DNA of 64,000 nt from Nitrospira japonica (lineage in GTDB: Bacteria; Nitrospirota; Nitrospiria; Nitrospirales; Nitrospiraceae), in the NCBI RefSeq assembly GCF_900169565.1, contig NZ_LT828648.1:4004501-4068500 (forward strand). Reading direction: 5' to 3'. The translations under genes and the position numbers were made by a program. Under the pieces are notes generated by a model. The model was not told the origin of the DNA. It worked only from the letters and a program-made list of their open reading frames with translations, and ran no database searches. Shown here piece after piece: positions 8,173 through 17,230 of this stretch (position 1 is the stretch's first letter; each line of letters opens with the position of its first letter).

Positions 8173-8683
8173 GCTGCCGCCCCCGCCGACGGGCCGACTT
8201 TGGCAGCTTCCTGGGGTTGCCCCGCTTCTCCGGACCGCGCCGCGGAGGCTCATCCCCCCTATCCAATTCTTTATGGACGATTGTCCTCACCGGAACGGAC
8301 GAGAGTTTTCCGGCAAACTCGAGCGCCCCCATCACAAACGCTCCATGTCCCCGCGCATAGTCAGTGACCTCTCGATCGGAGCTGACGACGGCGCAATCGG
8401 ATCCGAATTCCTGGGCAAGCCGCTGAATCACCTGGTCGGCTCGCTCCCCCCGCTTCGAATAGACGATCTGAATCCCCAGACGATCTTCCCGCCCCTCGAA
8501 GGGCTGCCCTGACTGCCAGCCGTCGAATACCACCGTCACCGCATGCCCTTTTCGGTGCCGGTAGGCCGACAGATCCCTCAGCAAACCGTCGCGGCCCGCC
8601 GCCAGCTGTGTCCCGTTGCGGCGATCCTGCCCGCCCATCGCGGCCAATAGATTGTACCCGTCGACGATGAGATGCATCGGCAT
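8159..8683 (-). CDS. YacP/NYN-domain RNA-binding nuclease-like protein
   Basis: This protein of about 174 residues begins MPMHLIVDGYNLLAAMGG, the first Asp-containing motif of NYN/PIN-like nucleases, followed by TVVFDGW, VVYSKRGE-like and VVSSDREVTDYARGHGA motifs; the acidic residues of the active site are all visible. The C-terminal 30 residues are very basic (PRKLPKSARRRGRQLRRF) and could bind RNA. The B. subtilis homologue YacP (Rae1) is a ribosome-associated endoribonuclease. The start at 8683 is chosen for a weak 'aggg' ribosome binding site; 8677 is also possible. The gene is monocistronic and convergent with tatD. Confidence 0.85.
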   Translation of the reverse strand: MPMHLIVDGYNLLAAMGGQDRRNGTQLAAGRDGLLRDLSAYRHRKGHAVTVVFDGWQSGQPFEGREDRLGIQIVYSKRGERADQVIQRLAQEFGSDCAVVSSDREVTDYARGHGAFVMGALEFAGKLSSVPVRTIVHKELDRGDEPPRRGPEKRGNPRKLPKSARRRGRQLRRF

Positions 8684-8793
8684 CCGCAAACCCTACGCGC
8701 GGGGTCCCGGACTGTCAACCTCGACGGGCGCGCAAATCCCGCCGCACCCTTGACAAGCCGTTGGACTTCTGAGACATAGATGACATCCCCATT

Positions 8794-10083
8794 ATGTCGA
8801 GCTTCGTCATGCCGTTGGCCCTCTGGCGCATTCTTGTCATCGCCGTTGCGATCAATTTGACCGGTCCGGGCTGCTACGATGCCCCCGGTCCCGCCACGGC
8901 GTCGGCCGAATCCACTCGTTCCGCCCCTGATCAACCGAGCGGATCCAAACGCAGCCGCAATTCGCGCATCAGCATGACGCCGACGACGCTCGGCATCACG
9001 ACCATCCACAATCTCCGTACGACTGTTTCCCCAGACGTGACCCGGTTGGTCCTGGATTTGGATCATGCCACCCGTACCCCCGCCAAACCCGCTCTGCAGA
9101 CGGAAGGCATCGTCATTGAGATCCCGCGCGCCGCGCTGGGAAAGTCAGCACAGGCCAAACTCACGCGAGGCTCGCTGGCCAAACCCTTCATCATCACCCA
9201 AGGCTCCGACAACTCCGTCTCCATCGCCCTGCCGGCCGGCACGTTTGAGTCCTACAGGCTGCTGTCCCTCTCGAATCCTCCCCGGCTGGTGGTTGACGTC
9301 GTGCCGTCGAAGCACATGGACATTTCGCCCGGTCCCGATCAGGTTGAGGTACCCCTGCCGTTCTCCCCGCCCGCCCAGCCGGTCCCGCCGCGCGCCAAAC
9401 CGTTTACCACGGTCGTCATTGACCCCGGACACGGCGGCAAGGACCCGGGGGCGCACGGGCAGCGCGGGACGGAGGAGAAAGACATTACGCTCAAGGTAGC
9501 GCTCAAGGTGCGCGATCTTCTCGCCAAGGAGCCGGGGCTGCGCGTCCTCATGACCCGCGAGCGGGATGTTTTCGTGGAACTGGAAGACCGTGCAAAATTT
9601 GCCAACGGCAATGAAGCGGATCTCTTCGTCTCGATCCATGTCAATTCCCACCCCCAGCGTTCAGTGCGGGGCATCGAGATCTATCACTTCGGTGAAGCCA
9701 AGGATCAGCGGGCGCTTGAGGTGGCGGCGCGGGAAAACGGCACACCGCTGGGCAGCACGGGGGCCGGATGGGAATATCTGGTGGCGGACCTGCTCACGAC
9801 GAGGAAGATCGAAGCATCCCTGGAACTCGCCTGGACCGCCAAGGAGGCGATGGTCTCGCACCTCAACGGCCACTATTCACTGGTCGATCACGGCGTCAAA
9901 ACCGCGCCCTTTTACGTTCTGCGCTACACGAGCATGCCGAGCATCCTGGCGGAGATCGCCTATATTTCCAACTCGGCCGAGGAAGAGCTGCTTCGGAATC
10001 AGACATTCACCACCCGTGTCGCCGAATCGCTGCACGAGGGCGTGCGGGTATACCTGGCCGCATCGAAGCAGCCGCTTCGATAA
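8794..10083 (+). CDS. N-acetylmuramoyl-L-alanine amidase (AMIN + Amidase_3), periplasmic
   Basis: The 429-residue precursor has an N-terminal hydrophobic signal (residues 5-26, followed by a Cys in GPGC, which is not a convincing lipobox), an AMIN domain (about residues 65-175, TTIHNLRTTVSPDVTRLVLDLD) that binds envelope components, a Pro-rich linker and a zinc amidase domain (about 205-425). Zinc and catalytic residues are visible in VVIDPGHGGKDPG, the GTEEKDIT Glu, FVSIHVNSH and LAEIAYISN. AmiA/B/C-type enzymes cut the amide link between muramic acid and the stem peptide during cell separation. truA follows 27 bases downstream and may be co-transcribed. Confidence 0.94.
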   Translation: MSSFVMPLALWRILVIAVAINLTGPGCYDAPGPATASAESTRSAPDQPSGSKRSRNSRISMTPTTLGITTIHNLRTTVSPDVTRLVLDLDHATRTPAKPALQTEGIVIEIPRAALGKSAQAKLTRGSLAKPFIITQGSDNSVSIALPAGTFESYRLLSLSNPPRLVVDVVPSKHMDISPGPDQVEVPLPFSPPAQPVPPRAKPFTTVVIDPGHGGKDPGAHGQRGTEEKDITLKVALKVRDLLAKEPGLRVLMTRERDVFVELEDRAKFANGNEADLFVSIHVNSHPQRSVRGIEIYHFGEAKDQRALEVAARENGTPLGSTGAGWEYLVADLLTTRKIEASLELAWTAKEAMVSHLNGHYSLVDHGVKTAPFYVLRYTSMPSILAEIAYISNSAEEELLRNQTFTTRVAESLHEGVRVYLAASKQPLR

Positions 10084-10110
10084 CCCGCGAATCACTTCTT
10101 CATTGATCTC

Positions 10111-10851
10111 ATGGCCACCGTCAAACTGATCGTTGAATACGACGGCACCGCGTATGCCGGCTGGCAACGGCAGCCGGACCAGCCGACCATTCAAGAGGCG
10201 CTCGAAACGGCCGTACGAGGTCTGACGCAGATCGACGTGTCGATCGTGGGAGCGGGACGCACCGACGCCGGTGTCCACGCATTGGGACAGGTCGCCAGTT
10301 TTCGGATCGACAAGAACTGGACTCCGCGGGAGTGGATCAAGGGCATGAACGCCAGGTTGCCCGAGGACATCGCCGTCCGCTCCGCGGGCCTCATGCCCGA
10401 CGACTTCCACGCGCGCTATGCGGCCAGCGGAAAATTGTACGAGTACCGCATTCTCAACCGGCCGGCTCGCTCGGCCGTCGATCGGCGTTACGTATGGCAC
10501 CTTCACAAACCCTTGGACGCCGATGCGATGCAGCAAGCCGCCGCGTTGCTCCCCGGCTCGCGGGATTTCTCGTCGTTCGAAGGTTCGCTGACCGACAATG
10601 AAGACCCTATGTGCAACCTTCAACGGCTGTCGATCGATCGTGACGGCGAGTACCTTCTGATCCAAGCCTACGCCGACCGTTTCCTTAAACACATGGTTCG
10701 CGCCATGGTCGGGACCCTGGTAGAAGTGGGCCTCCGGCAACGAAGCGCCGAGGAAATACCGGTAATGCTTGCCGCCAAAGACCGCACCAAGGCCGGACGA
10801 ACCGCACCAGCTCACGGTCTGTTTCTCCTACACGTCGATTACCACCAATAA
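10111..10851 (+). CDS. truA: tRNA pseudouridine(38-40) synthase
   Basis: This 246-residue protein starts MATVKLIVEYDGTAYAGWQ and has the catalytic-Asp motif GRTDAGVHA (D52), then the family motifs FHARYAASGKLYEYRI and FLKHMVRAMVGTLVEVG. TruA isomerises uridines 38-40 in the tRNA anticodon arm. The length matches bacterial TruA. The protein ends close to the true domain end, with no extension. Confidence 0.96.
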   Translation: MATVKLIVEYDGTAYAGWQRQPDQPTIQEALETAVRGLTQIDVSIVGAGRTDAGVHALGQVASFRIDKNWTPREWIKGMNARLPEDIAVRSAGLMPDDFHARYAASGKLYEYRILNRPARSAVDRRYVWHLHKPLDADAMQQAAALLPGSRDFSSFEGSLTDNEDPMCNLQRLSIDRDGEYLLIQAYADRFLKHMVRAMVGTLVEVGLRQRSAEEIPVMLAAKDRTKAGRTAPAHGLFLLHVDYHQ

Positions 10852-11027
10852 ATCTGCGCTGTTATACAGACAACCTCCAGGCGCTTTGTTATAGTTGCGC
10901 CGCCAATCATGCGTCCACATCGTCTCTGTACGGCGACCAATCCGTTGCAAGCCCGTCTCATGGTCGAAGACAGAACCAACGCGGACGCGTTCCGTGCCGT
11001 CCACCTACTCACAAAGGAGTGCCGCCG

Positions 11028-11342
11028 ATGAAGATCACCGGTTTGATCGCGCTGTCCTGTTTCGTGGCTGCGTTGGGATTCGCTCCAGCAGCCGGAGCCG
11101 CCTCTGCGCAGCAGAACAAGATGAAAGCCTGCAACACGGCGGCCGACGAAAAGGGCTTGTCGGGAGAAGGCAAAGGAGAAGCGAGGCAAGCATTCATGAA
11201 AGAATGCCTGTCGGCTAAATCGGGCACGGGAGGGAAAACGGCTCAGCAGGAAAAGATGAAGACGTGCAACAAGGAGGCGGGAGAAAAAAAACTTGCGGGA
11301 GAAGAGCGGAAGCAGTTCATGAGCGGCTGTCTTTCAAGTTGA
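11028..11342 (+). CDS. Secreted PsiF-repeat protein (two repeats)
   Basis: The ATG at 11028 has a good ribosome binding site (aaggag, 8 bases upstream). The 104-residue product has a signal peptide (MKITGLIALSCF... ending AGAAS) and two PsiF-type repeats, each beginning QQ(N/E)KMK(A/T)CN and ending in F-M-x-x-C-L, so each repeat carries two Cys. The linker is Lys/Gly rich. The family is named after a phosphate-starvation-inducible E. coli protein, and its molecular function is unknown. It has its own upstream gap of 176 bases and is followed by a strong hairpin, so it is probably transcribed alone. Confidence 0.85.
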   Translation: MKITGLIALSCFVAALGFAPAAGAASAQQNKMKACNTAADEKGLSGEGKGEARQAFMKECLSAKSGTGGKTAQQEKMKTCNKEAGEKKLAGEERKQFMSGCLSS

Positions 11343-11352
11343 AACGACGGCA

Positions 11353-11384
11353 CCGGGGGGCGCAGGTCTTCCTGTGCCCCCCGG
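11353..11384. terminator. Strong GC hairpin between convergent genes
   Basis: A 14-bp stem (ccggggggcgcagg pairing with cctgtgccccccgg, one G.U pair) closes a TCTT loop. It starts 10 bases after the PsiF stop codon and lies 46 bases beyond the end of cysE on the other strand, so it could serve both. There is no T-run, so it may need Rho or act as an RNA 3' stabiliser. Confidence 0.6.
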
Positions 11385-11430
11385 CAGCAACGGCTCGAAG
11401 CAGGCCCGTCAATGGACAGTCTGTGCGGGA

Positions 11431-12084
11431 TTACGATCGAGGAGGGACGACGTCGCGGTTTTCGAGCTTCTTGCGCAGTTGGATTATTTCCTGTTCGAGG
11501 GCCAGGAATCGATCGCTGATCGGATCGGGCAAATTGGTCTGGTCCATCGTCGCATCCGGCAGCCGGTCCCCCTGGCTCTTGATCACGCGGGCCGGTACCC
11601 CCACGACGGTCGAATTCGGAGACACGCTCTTGAGGACAACGGAATTGGCGCCGATTTTCACGTTGTCTCCGATGGTAATTCCTCCGAGGATCTTGGCGCC
11701 GGCTCCGACCAGGACGTGATTGCCCAAGGTCGGATGGCGCTTGCCGCGCTCTTTCCCGGTGCCTCCCAGCGTCACCCCTTGGAACAGCGTGACGTGATCA
11801 CCGATTTCCGCCGTCTCGCCGATGACCACCCCCATACCGTGATCGATGAAAAATCCGGTTCCGATCTTGGCAGACGGATGGATCTCGATGCCGGTCGCCC
11901 ATCGGGCAATCTGGGAAATCAGCCGGGGGATGAAGGGCACGTTGCGGACTTTCAGCCAATGCGCAACCCGGTAGGCCACCAACGCATGAAAGCCGGCGTA
12001 GGTGACGACGACCTCCATCCGGCCGGTAGCTGCCGGGTCTCGATCGAAGACCGCCTGCAGGTCCTGTCTGATGGCCTTGAACAT
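11431..12084 (-). CDS. cysE: Serine O-acetyltransferase
   Basis: This left-handed parallel beta-helix acetyltransferase makes O-acetylserine, the direct precursor of cysteine. ATG 12084 gives [19 protein letters not shown], the usual CysE beginning; a GTG at 12105 that overlaps the ispF stop codon is the alternative. The N-terminal helical part runs to about residue 55, then hexapeptide repeats include [18 protein letters not shown] (active-site His) and [14 protein letters not shown] short C-terminal helix ([17 protein letters not shown]) ends it. It is the last gene of the PIN-TRAM/ispD/ispF/cysE group. Confidence 0.94.
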   Translation of the reverse strand: MFKAIRQDLQAVFDRDPAATGRMEVVVTYAGFHALVAYRVAHWLKVRNVPFIPRLISQIARWATGIEIHPSAKIGTGFFIDHGMGVVIGETAEIGDHVTLFQGVTLGGTGKERGKRHPTLGNHVLVGAGAKILGGITIGDNVKIGANSVVLKSVSPNSTVVGVPARVIKSQGDRLPDATMDQTNLPDPISDRFLALEQEIIQLRKKLENRDVVPPRS

Positions 12085-12101
12085 CGAGTCAGTGTACGCC
12101 G

Positions 12102-12593
12102 TCACACCGGCTCAATCAAACAAACGGCGTGCGCCGTCATACCCTCCTCTTTCCCGACCGCATCCAGTCCTTCTCCGCTTTTCACCTTGACGTTGACGAG
12201 ATCCTGGGCAATTCCGGAAACCTCGGCCAACTTCTTCTGCATGGCCGGCAAATGGGGCCCCAGACGGGGCGCCTGCGCAACGATCACCGTATCGATGTTG
12301 CCGATTCGATATCCTTTGCTTGTGAGCTTGGCGATGACGTCTTCCAGCAATTTCAGGCTGGAAATGCCCTTGTACTTGGGATCGGAGCTCGGATAGTGCC
12401 GTCCAAGATCACCCTCTCCCATTGCGCCCAACAAGGCATCGCACACGGCATGCACGAGCACATCGGAGTCCGAATGGCCCAGCAAGCCTTTGTTGTGGGG
12501 AATCTCTATGCCGCCCAGGATGAGCTTGCGCCCGGCCCCCAGGGGATGCACGTCATAGCCGTATCCGACTCGCCATCCTGATTGCTTCGACAT
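12102..12593 (-). CDS. ispF: 2-C-methyl-D-erythritol 2,4-cyclodiphosphate synthase
   Basis: The 163-residue protein has the metal-binding DVH motif (residues 14-16), [11 protein letters not shown] with the third metal His, and the C-terminal [10 protein letters not shown] strand. It converts CDP-methylerythritol 2-phosphate to the cyclic diphosphate in the MEP isoprenoid pathway. A ribosome binding site (aggagcggt) precedes the ATG, and ispD ends 9 bases upstream. Both MEP genes sit together, as in many bacteria. Confidence 0.97.
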   Translation of the reverse strand: MSKQSGWRVGYGYDVHPLGAGRKLILGGIEIPHNKGLLGHSDSDVLVHAVCDALLGAMGEGDLGRHYPSSDPKYKGISSLKLLEDVIAKLTSKGYRIGNIDTVIVAQAPRLGPHLPAMQKKLAEVSGIAQDLVNVKVKSGEGLDAVGKEEGMTAHAVCLIEPV

Positions 12594-12602
12594 ACCGCTC
12601 CT

Positions 12603-13313
12603 TTAAATGGTGGACGAAAGGCGGGACGAGAGGATCGCCTCTCCGATGAACAAATCCTCCGGCCTCGTCACCTTGATATTTTCTCCGTTGCCTTCGACGA
12701 CCGATACCGGCCGACCGAACCATTCGATGAGGTAGGCATCGTCGGTCGCCTGCACCCCTTCGAGCTGCGCTTTGCGATGGGCATCGGCGAGCCATGCCCG
12801 CCTGAACGCCTGTGGGGTTTGTGCCAGCCAGAGAGGGGTCCTGTCCACCGTCCGCTCGATGACCCGATCAGGGCCCACCTGTTTCACGGTATCCCGCATG
12901 GGAAGCGCGACGATGGCGGCACCCCCGGCTCGTGCGGCCGCCACCACCTCGTCGATCATCCCGACCGTGACGAACGGACGGACGGCATCATGGACGACCA
13001 CGATCTCCGTCTCTGTTCCCACCCGGCTCAGCGCCAGACGGACCGAGTCTTGCCGTTCCTTGCCGCCGGCCACGACCTCGGTAACTTTGGTGAAGCCGTA
13101 TGCGCGGACGATCTCCGACCGGCAGTAGTCGACATCGGCCTCCGGAACGGCGAGCACGATGGCGTCGATCACGGCGGCGGAATGGAAGGTGCGCAGGGAA
13201 TGAACGATCAGAGGGAACCCGCCCAAAGCCAGGAACTGCTTGGGAACCGGTCCGCCCATCCGGAGTCCCCGGCCCGCGGCGGGAATCAGGGCGACGACGC
13301 GGCGATTATCCAC
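12603..13313 (-). CDS. ispD: 2-C-methyl-D-erythritol 4-phosphate cytidylyltransferase
   Basis: This 236-residue enzyme of the MEP pathway transfers CMP to methylerythritol phosphate. It shows the nucleotide-binding motif PAAGRGLRMG...PKQF (residues 11-27), VVHDAVRPFV and the Asp in ATDDAYLIEW. Translation starts at a GTG (13311-13313) inside the end of the upstream PIN-TRAM gene, so the two overlap by 8 bases and are likely translationally coupled. Confidence 0.96.
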   Translation of the reverse strand: MDNRRVVALIPAAGRGLRMGGPVPKQFLALGGFPLIVHSLRTFHSAAVIDAIVLAVPEADVDYCRSEIVRAYGFTKVTEVVAGGKERQDSVRLALSRVGTETEIVVVHDAVRPFVTVGMIDEVVAAARAGGAAIVALPMRDTVKQVGPDRVIERTVDRTPLWLAQTPQAFRRAWLADAHRKAQLEGVQATDDAYLIEWFGRPVSVVEGNGENIKVTRPEDLFIGEAILSSRLSSTI

Positions 13314-14331
13314 GAGCGATCTGCAACTCCTCTCGCTCGGTATCCTCCTTGAGTCTCGTGAAGATCATACGACCAGCCGTGGTCTGGAGCACGCTGGTGA
13401 CGACCACGTCGACGTTCTTGCCGATGTGCCGGCGGGCGTTGTCCACCACGATCATCGTGCCGTCGTCGAGATACGCGACCCCTTGCCCCGCCTCCTTGCC
13501 TTCCTTCAGGACGAAGACACGGATGGTTTCCCCGGGCAGTACGACCGGACGCAGGGCGTTGCACAGTTCGTTGATGTTGAGAACCCGCACTCCTTGCAGC
13601 TCGGCCACCTTGTTGAGATTCAGGTCGTTGGTGATGATCTTGGCGTTCATCTTTTTGGCTAACACGACCAACTTCGCATCGACTTCTTTGACCTGCGGAA
13701 AATCCTCGTCGATGATGCGCACGTCCACTTCCGGCATCTTCTGGACCTTGTTCAGGATATCCAGCCCGCGCCGGCCCCTGGCCCGCTTGAGGGAGTCGGA
13801 GGAGTCGGCGATATGCTGCAGCTCGTCCAGAATGAAGTGCGGCACCAGAAACGTGCCTTCGAGGAACCCCGTTTCACAGAGGTCCGCCACTCGCCCGTCG
13901 ATGATCACACTGGTGTCGAGCACCTTGGGACACACCGTGTTTCCGGACAGCTCGAAGAATTTCTGCTCGGGACTCGGCAGTTTCTCTTTCCCGAAGCGGG
14001 CACCGATAACCAACCCCAGATAAGGCAATCCCAGCAGGAAGACCAATCCGCTGATGTGAAAGAGAAAGGTCTGGACGTCGAAAATCTCGCCGCCCACCCA
14101 CTCCACCAAGCCTGTCAACAACAACCCTACCGCCAGCCCGGCCGTCCCTCCGATGATGATGCCGAATGACAGATTCCGCAGCGCATATTCCCCGGCGATA
14201 ATCAGGCCTGCCGTGGCCATCCCGATCACGAATCCATACAACCAGTATGACGCATCAGCCCCCTCAGCCTTGACGAACAGGGCCGTACCGGCCAACGCGC
14301 TGAGAAGGACAAATATGGCTCTCGGTACCAT
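13306..14331 (-). CDS. Membrane PIN-TRAM domain protein, YacL-like
   Basis: The 341-residue protein has four N-terminal membrane helices (residues 1 to about 120), a PIN ribonuclease-like domain starting at DTSVIIDGRVADL with the later acidic residues in LDELQHIADSS, VDAKLVVLA and IITNDLNLN, and a C-terminal TRAM domain (about 270-335, EGKEAGQGVAYLDDGTMIVV). This is the YacL layout known from Firmicutes, where the gene also lies beside ispD and ispF. It starts at an ATG with a very good ribosome binding site (gggaggtgaggg). Its RNA target is unknown. Confidence 0.92.
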   Translation of the reverse strand: MVPRAIFVLLSALAGTALFVKAEGADASYWLYGFVIGMATAGLIIAGEYALRNLSFGIIIGGTAGLAVGLLLTGLVEWVGGEIFDVQTFLFHISGLVFLLGLPYLGLVIGARFGKEKLPSPEQKFFELSGNTVCPKVLDTSVIIDGRVADLCETGFLEGTFLVPHFILDELQHIADSSDSLKRARGRRGLDILNKVQKMPEVDVRIIDEDFPQVKEVDAKLVVLAKKMNAKIITNDLNLNKVAELQGVRVLNINELCNALRPVVLPGETIRVFVLKEGKEAGQGVAYLDDGTMIVVDNARRHIGKNVDVVVTSVLQTTAGRMIFTRLKEDTEREELQIARG

Positions 14332-14356
14332 ACCCTCACCTCCCCCTTTGCAGGCC

Positions 14357-14469
14357 GTTGAAGAAGTCCGCCGGCAAGTGGCTCATCCCGCGGGCACTCA
14401 CAACGTGCCGGCACGGCACACATCGTCTTACCCGCAATGTCGAAACCCCGCCTGACGGCCTTGTTGAAC
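14357..14469. repeat. Short imperfect inverted-repeat element, copy 3 (opposite orientation)
   Basis: The left end (14357-14375, GTTGAAGAAGTCCGCCGGC) and the reverse complement of the right end (14450-14469) match at most positions. Read on the minus strand it shows the same order of blocks as copy 2: an 'aacaaggccgt' end, an internal 'acgttgtgag' and a 'gccggcggacttcttcaac' end. It occupies the gap between htrA and the PIN-TRAM gene, both of which point leftward. Confidence 0.6.
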
Positions 14470-14503
14470 AACCAGCGTTCATATTTTCTTCGCGAACAAC
14501 CCG

Positions 14504-16027
14504 CTACGGCTTGAGCGTAAGATAGATCGTCTGCCCCTTCCGCTTGAGCAGCACCAGCACCGATTGATCCTTGGCCAAACTGGCCGCCGCGCGTTCATAG
14601 GACTTGATGGAATTCACGGCTTTGCGATTGACCTCCAGGATGACGTCTCCTTCCCGCACGCCCGCTTGCTCGGCCGGGGTGTCGGGCTTCACACGAGTGA
14701 CCACGAGGCCTCGTTCCGAGGGCTTGAGGCCGTACCGGCCCGCCAAGTCTTCATTCAACTCCCTGACATCTATATCCGAGAGGACCCCCGAGGGGGAAGC
14801 GGATTCTCCGCCGTCATCGGATCCCGGCAGGCTCATCGACTTCGGCTGCTCGACGATCGTCAAATCGAGCGTCTTGGGCTTCTTGTCCCGGATCAGCTTG
14901 ACGGTGACTTTCCGCCCGATGGGGGTCTGCGCCACGGCATTTCGCAGATGCGTCGGAGAGTCCATCGGCTTGCCGTCGTACTCCACGATGACGTCGGCCC
15001 GTTCGAATCCCGCCTTCTTCGCCGGACTGTCCTCCATGACGTCGCTGACCAGCACACCCTTGGTGTCACCGATACCGAACTGCGAGGCCAGCTCCGGCGT
15101 GAGCTCCTGAATTGCGACACCCAGCCAACCCCGGACGACTTTGCCGCTCTTGAGCAGCTGATCCATGATCGATCGCGATAGATTGCTGGGCACGGCGAAC
15201 CCGATGCCCATGTTGCCGCCGCTCTGGCTGAAGATCGCCGTGTTGATGCCCACGAGTTCGCCCCGGATGTTGACCAACGCCCCGCCGGAGTTTCCAGGAT
15301 TGATCGCCGCATCCGTCTGAATAAAATCCTCGTACTCGGCGATCCCCATGCTGGCCCGGCCCACTGCGCTCACGATGCCCATGGTCACGCTTTGCGTCAG
15401 CCCGAACGGGCTTCCGACCGCCAACACAAATTCCCCCACTTCCAGCTGGTCCGAATCGGCGAAAGGAACCGCGGGCAACCCGGTGGCCTCGATCTTGACC
15501 ACCGCGATGTCCGTCTTGGCGTCCGTGCCGATCAGCTTGCCTTTGAACTCGCGCTTATCGGACAGAAAGACCCGGATCTCGTCGGCCTTGCTGACCACAT
15601 GATTGTTCGTAATGATGATCCCGTTGGTATCCACGATGACACCCGAGCCCTGCCCCCGCTCCTTGCGATCCCGCGGCGGCGTCTCGCGCTTGAAAAACTC
15701 ATCGCCGAAAAACCGGCGGAAGAACGGATCATCGAATGGCGTGCCGTGGGGTCCGTCGCCGGGCTTTCCGTTTCGGGTGGCGGCAATGTTCACGACCGCC
15801 GGCTTCACCATCTTGGCGATCTCGACGAAATTCTTCGCGCTCGCGCCCGGCATGACCGGCTGAGGAGCCGTAGCGACCGGACGGACGATCGGATCAGGCG
15901 TAGGAGTCTGCTCCGGTCCCGCGCTTCCGTTCGGAAGCCACCCCAAGTCCGACGCGATCCCCACCCCGATCACGATCCCGACCGCCACCAACGCGAACGA
16001 CAAGGCCCAAGACCGACTCAATTTCAT
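14504..16027 (-). CDS. htrA: Do-family periplasmic serine protease (HtrA/DegP/DegQ)
   Basis: The 507-residue protein begins with a signal or anchor helix (residues 5-27), then a Pro-rich linker, a trypsin-like protease domain with the triad H143 (ITNNHVVS), D173 (AKTDIAVV) and S247 (NPGNSGGA), and two PDZ domains (about 285-380 and 405-505). It degrades or refolds damaged envelope proteins. A ribosome binding site (gaggg) precedes the ATG. The downstream repeat element at 14357 separates it from the PIN-TRAM group. Confidence 0.96.
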   Translation of the reverse strand: MKLSRSWALSFALVAVGIVIGVGIASDLGWLPNGSAGPEQTPTPDPIVRPVATAPQPVMPGASAKNFVEIAKMVKPAVVNIAATRNGKPGDGPHGTPFDDPFFRRFFGDEFFKRETPPRDRKERGQGSGVIVDTNGIIITNNHVVSKADEIRVFLSDKREFKGKLIGTDAKTDIAVVKIEATGLPAVPFADSDQLEVGEFVLAVGSPFGLTQSVTMGIVSAVGRASMGIAEYEDFIQTDAAINPGNSGGALVNIRGELVGINTAIFSQSGGNMGIGFAVPSNLSRSIMDQLLKSGKVVRGWLGVAIQELTPELASQFGIGDTKGVLVSDVMEDSPAKKAGFERADVIVEYDGKPMDSPTHLRNAVAQTPIGRKVTVKLIRDKKPKTLDLTIVEQPKSMSLPGSDDGGESASPSGVLSDIDVRELNEDLAGRYGLKPSERGLVVTRVKPDTPAEQAGVREGDVILEVNRKAVNSIKSYERAAASLAKDQSVLVLLKRKGQTIYLTLKP

Positions 16028-16164
16028 GCGTGACCCTCTGAGAAAGACGATGACACCATGATCATCCTTACGAGCGCACTTCCGGAGGGAAGCTCAGTCT
16101 CCCGCCCTGCGTCCCTCCATGGCTCGAAGCACCTCGCCTGAGATCGGCTCCCATCGATGGGTTG

Positions 16165-17088
16165 CTATCGGACCTCTCCGGCGTAGATGCCCATGATCGT
16201 ATGGAGAAACTTGACCGCGTCCGCCTTCGGCCGCTGGAACGAATTCCGCCCGATGATCGAACCGAATCCGCCGCCCTCCCGGATGGCGCGGGCCTCCTCG
16301 AAGACGTTTTGATCCTCTGCCTTCGCGCCGCCGGAAAAAATCACGATCCGGCGCCCGTCGAACGAGCTTTGGACGACATGCTTCACCCGTTCAGCCAGAG
16401 TCTTGATGGGAATCTGAGTCGACTCGTAGATTTTCTTGGCCGGCGCCTGTTCGAGATGGGCGCTGGGCAATTTCACCTTGATGACATGGGCGCCCAGTTG
16501 AGCCGCGATCTGCGCCGCATACGCCACCACGTCGATCGCCGTTTCCCCTTCCTTGCTGAGCACGGAACCGCGAGGATAGGACCACACCACCACCGCGAGG
16601 CCGTTGTCCTTCGCTTCCTCCGCGATGGCGCGCAACTGCTCGTACATCGCGTTGCAATGAGCCGATCCCGGATAGATCGTGAAGCCGACGGCCGCACAGC
16701 CCAACCGGAGCGCGTCTCTCACGCTGCCCGTGACGGAAGGCAGCGGATCCTTTTCGTCATGCAACACGTCATGATTGTTCAGCTTCAGAATCAACGGGAT
16801 CTGACCGGCGAAATGGCTCGCTCCGGCTTCCAAGAACCCCAACGGAGCCGCATAGGCATTGCATCCGGCATCGATGGCCAATTGGAAATGATACAACGGA
16901 TCATAGCCCGCAGGGTTTGGGGCGAAGCTCCGTGCCGGACCATGTTCGAAGCCCTGATCCACGGGAAGAATGACCAGCTTGCCCGTGCCGCCAAGTTTTC
17001 CACTCCGGAGCAGGCGCGCAATATTGGTCTTGGTGCCCGCATTGTCGCTGCCGTACCAGCTCAAAATCTCTTGAACTCTGTCAGCCAT
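16165..17088 (-). CDS. fbaB: Class I fructose-bisphosphate aldolase (FbaB/DhnA type)
   Basis: The 307-residue TIM-barrel protein has the archaeal-type class I signatures LPVDQGFEHGPARSF, the PLGFLEAGASHF region, VWSYPRGS and the Schiff-base lysine region HVIKVKLPS. It cleaves or forms fructose 1,6-bisphosphate. A good ribosome binding site (ggaggg) precedes the ATG. The FBPase gene lies 142 bases upstream on the same strand, so the pair covers two consecutive gluconeogenic steps. Confidence 0.95.
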   Translation of the reverse strand: MADRVQEILSWYGSDNAGTKTNIARLLRSGKLGGTGKLVILPVDQGFEHGPARSFAPNPAGYDPLYHFQLAIDAGCNAYAAPLGFLEAGASHFAGQIPLILKLNNHDVLHDEKDPLPSVTGSVRDALRLGCAAVGFTIYPGSAHCNAMYEQLRAIAEEAKDNGLAVVVWSYPRGSVLSKEGETAIDVVAYAAQIAAQLGAHVIKVKLPSAHLEQAPAKKIYESTQIPIKTLAERVKHVVQSSFDGRRIVIFSGGAKAEDQNVFEEARAIREGGGFGSIIGRNSFQRPKADAVKFLHTIMGIYAGEVR

Positions 17089-17230
17089 GTGTCCCTCCCA
17101 ATCGGAGTGTTGAACAGTCTTTCAATTCATTACTTAATCCCAAGGACTCGGTATTGGCTCACGGGACCCGGGTCGAGGATTCTGCCGACTTCAGGCCGGC
17201 ACCGGCTCGCGCCGCGTCGTCTCCCGGTGC

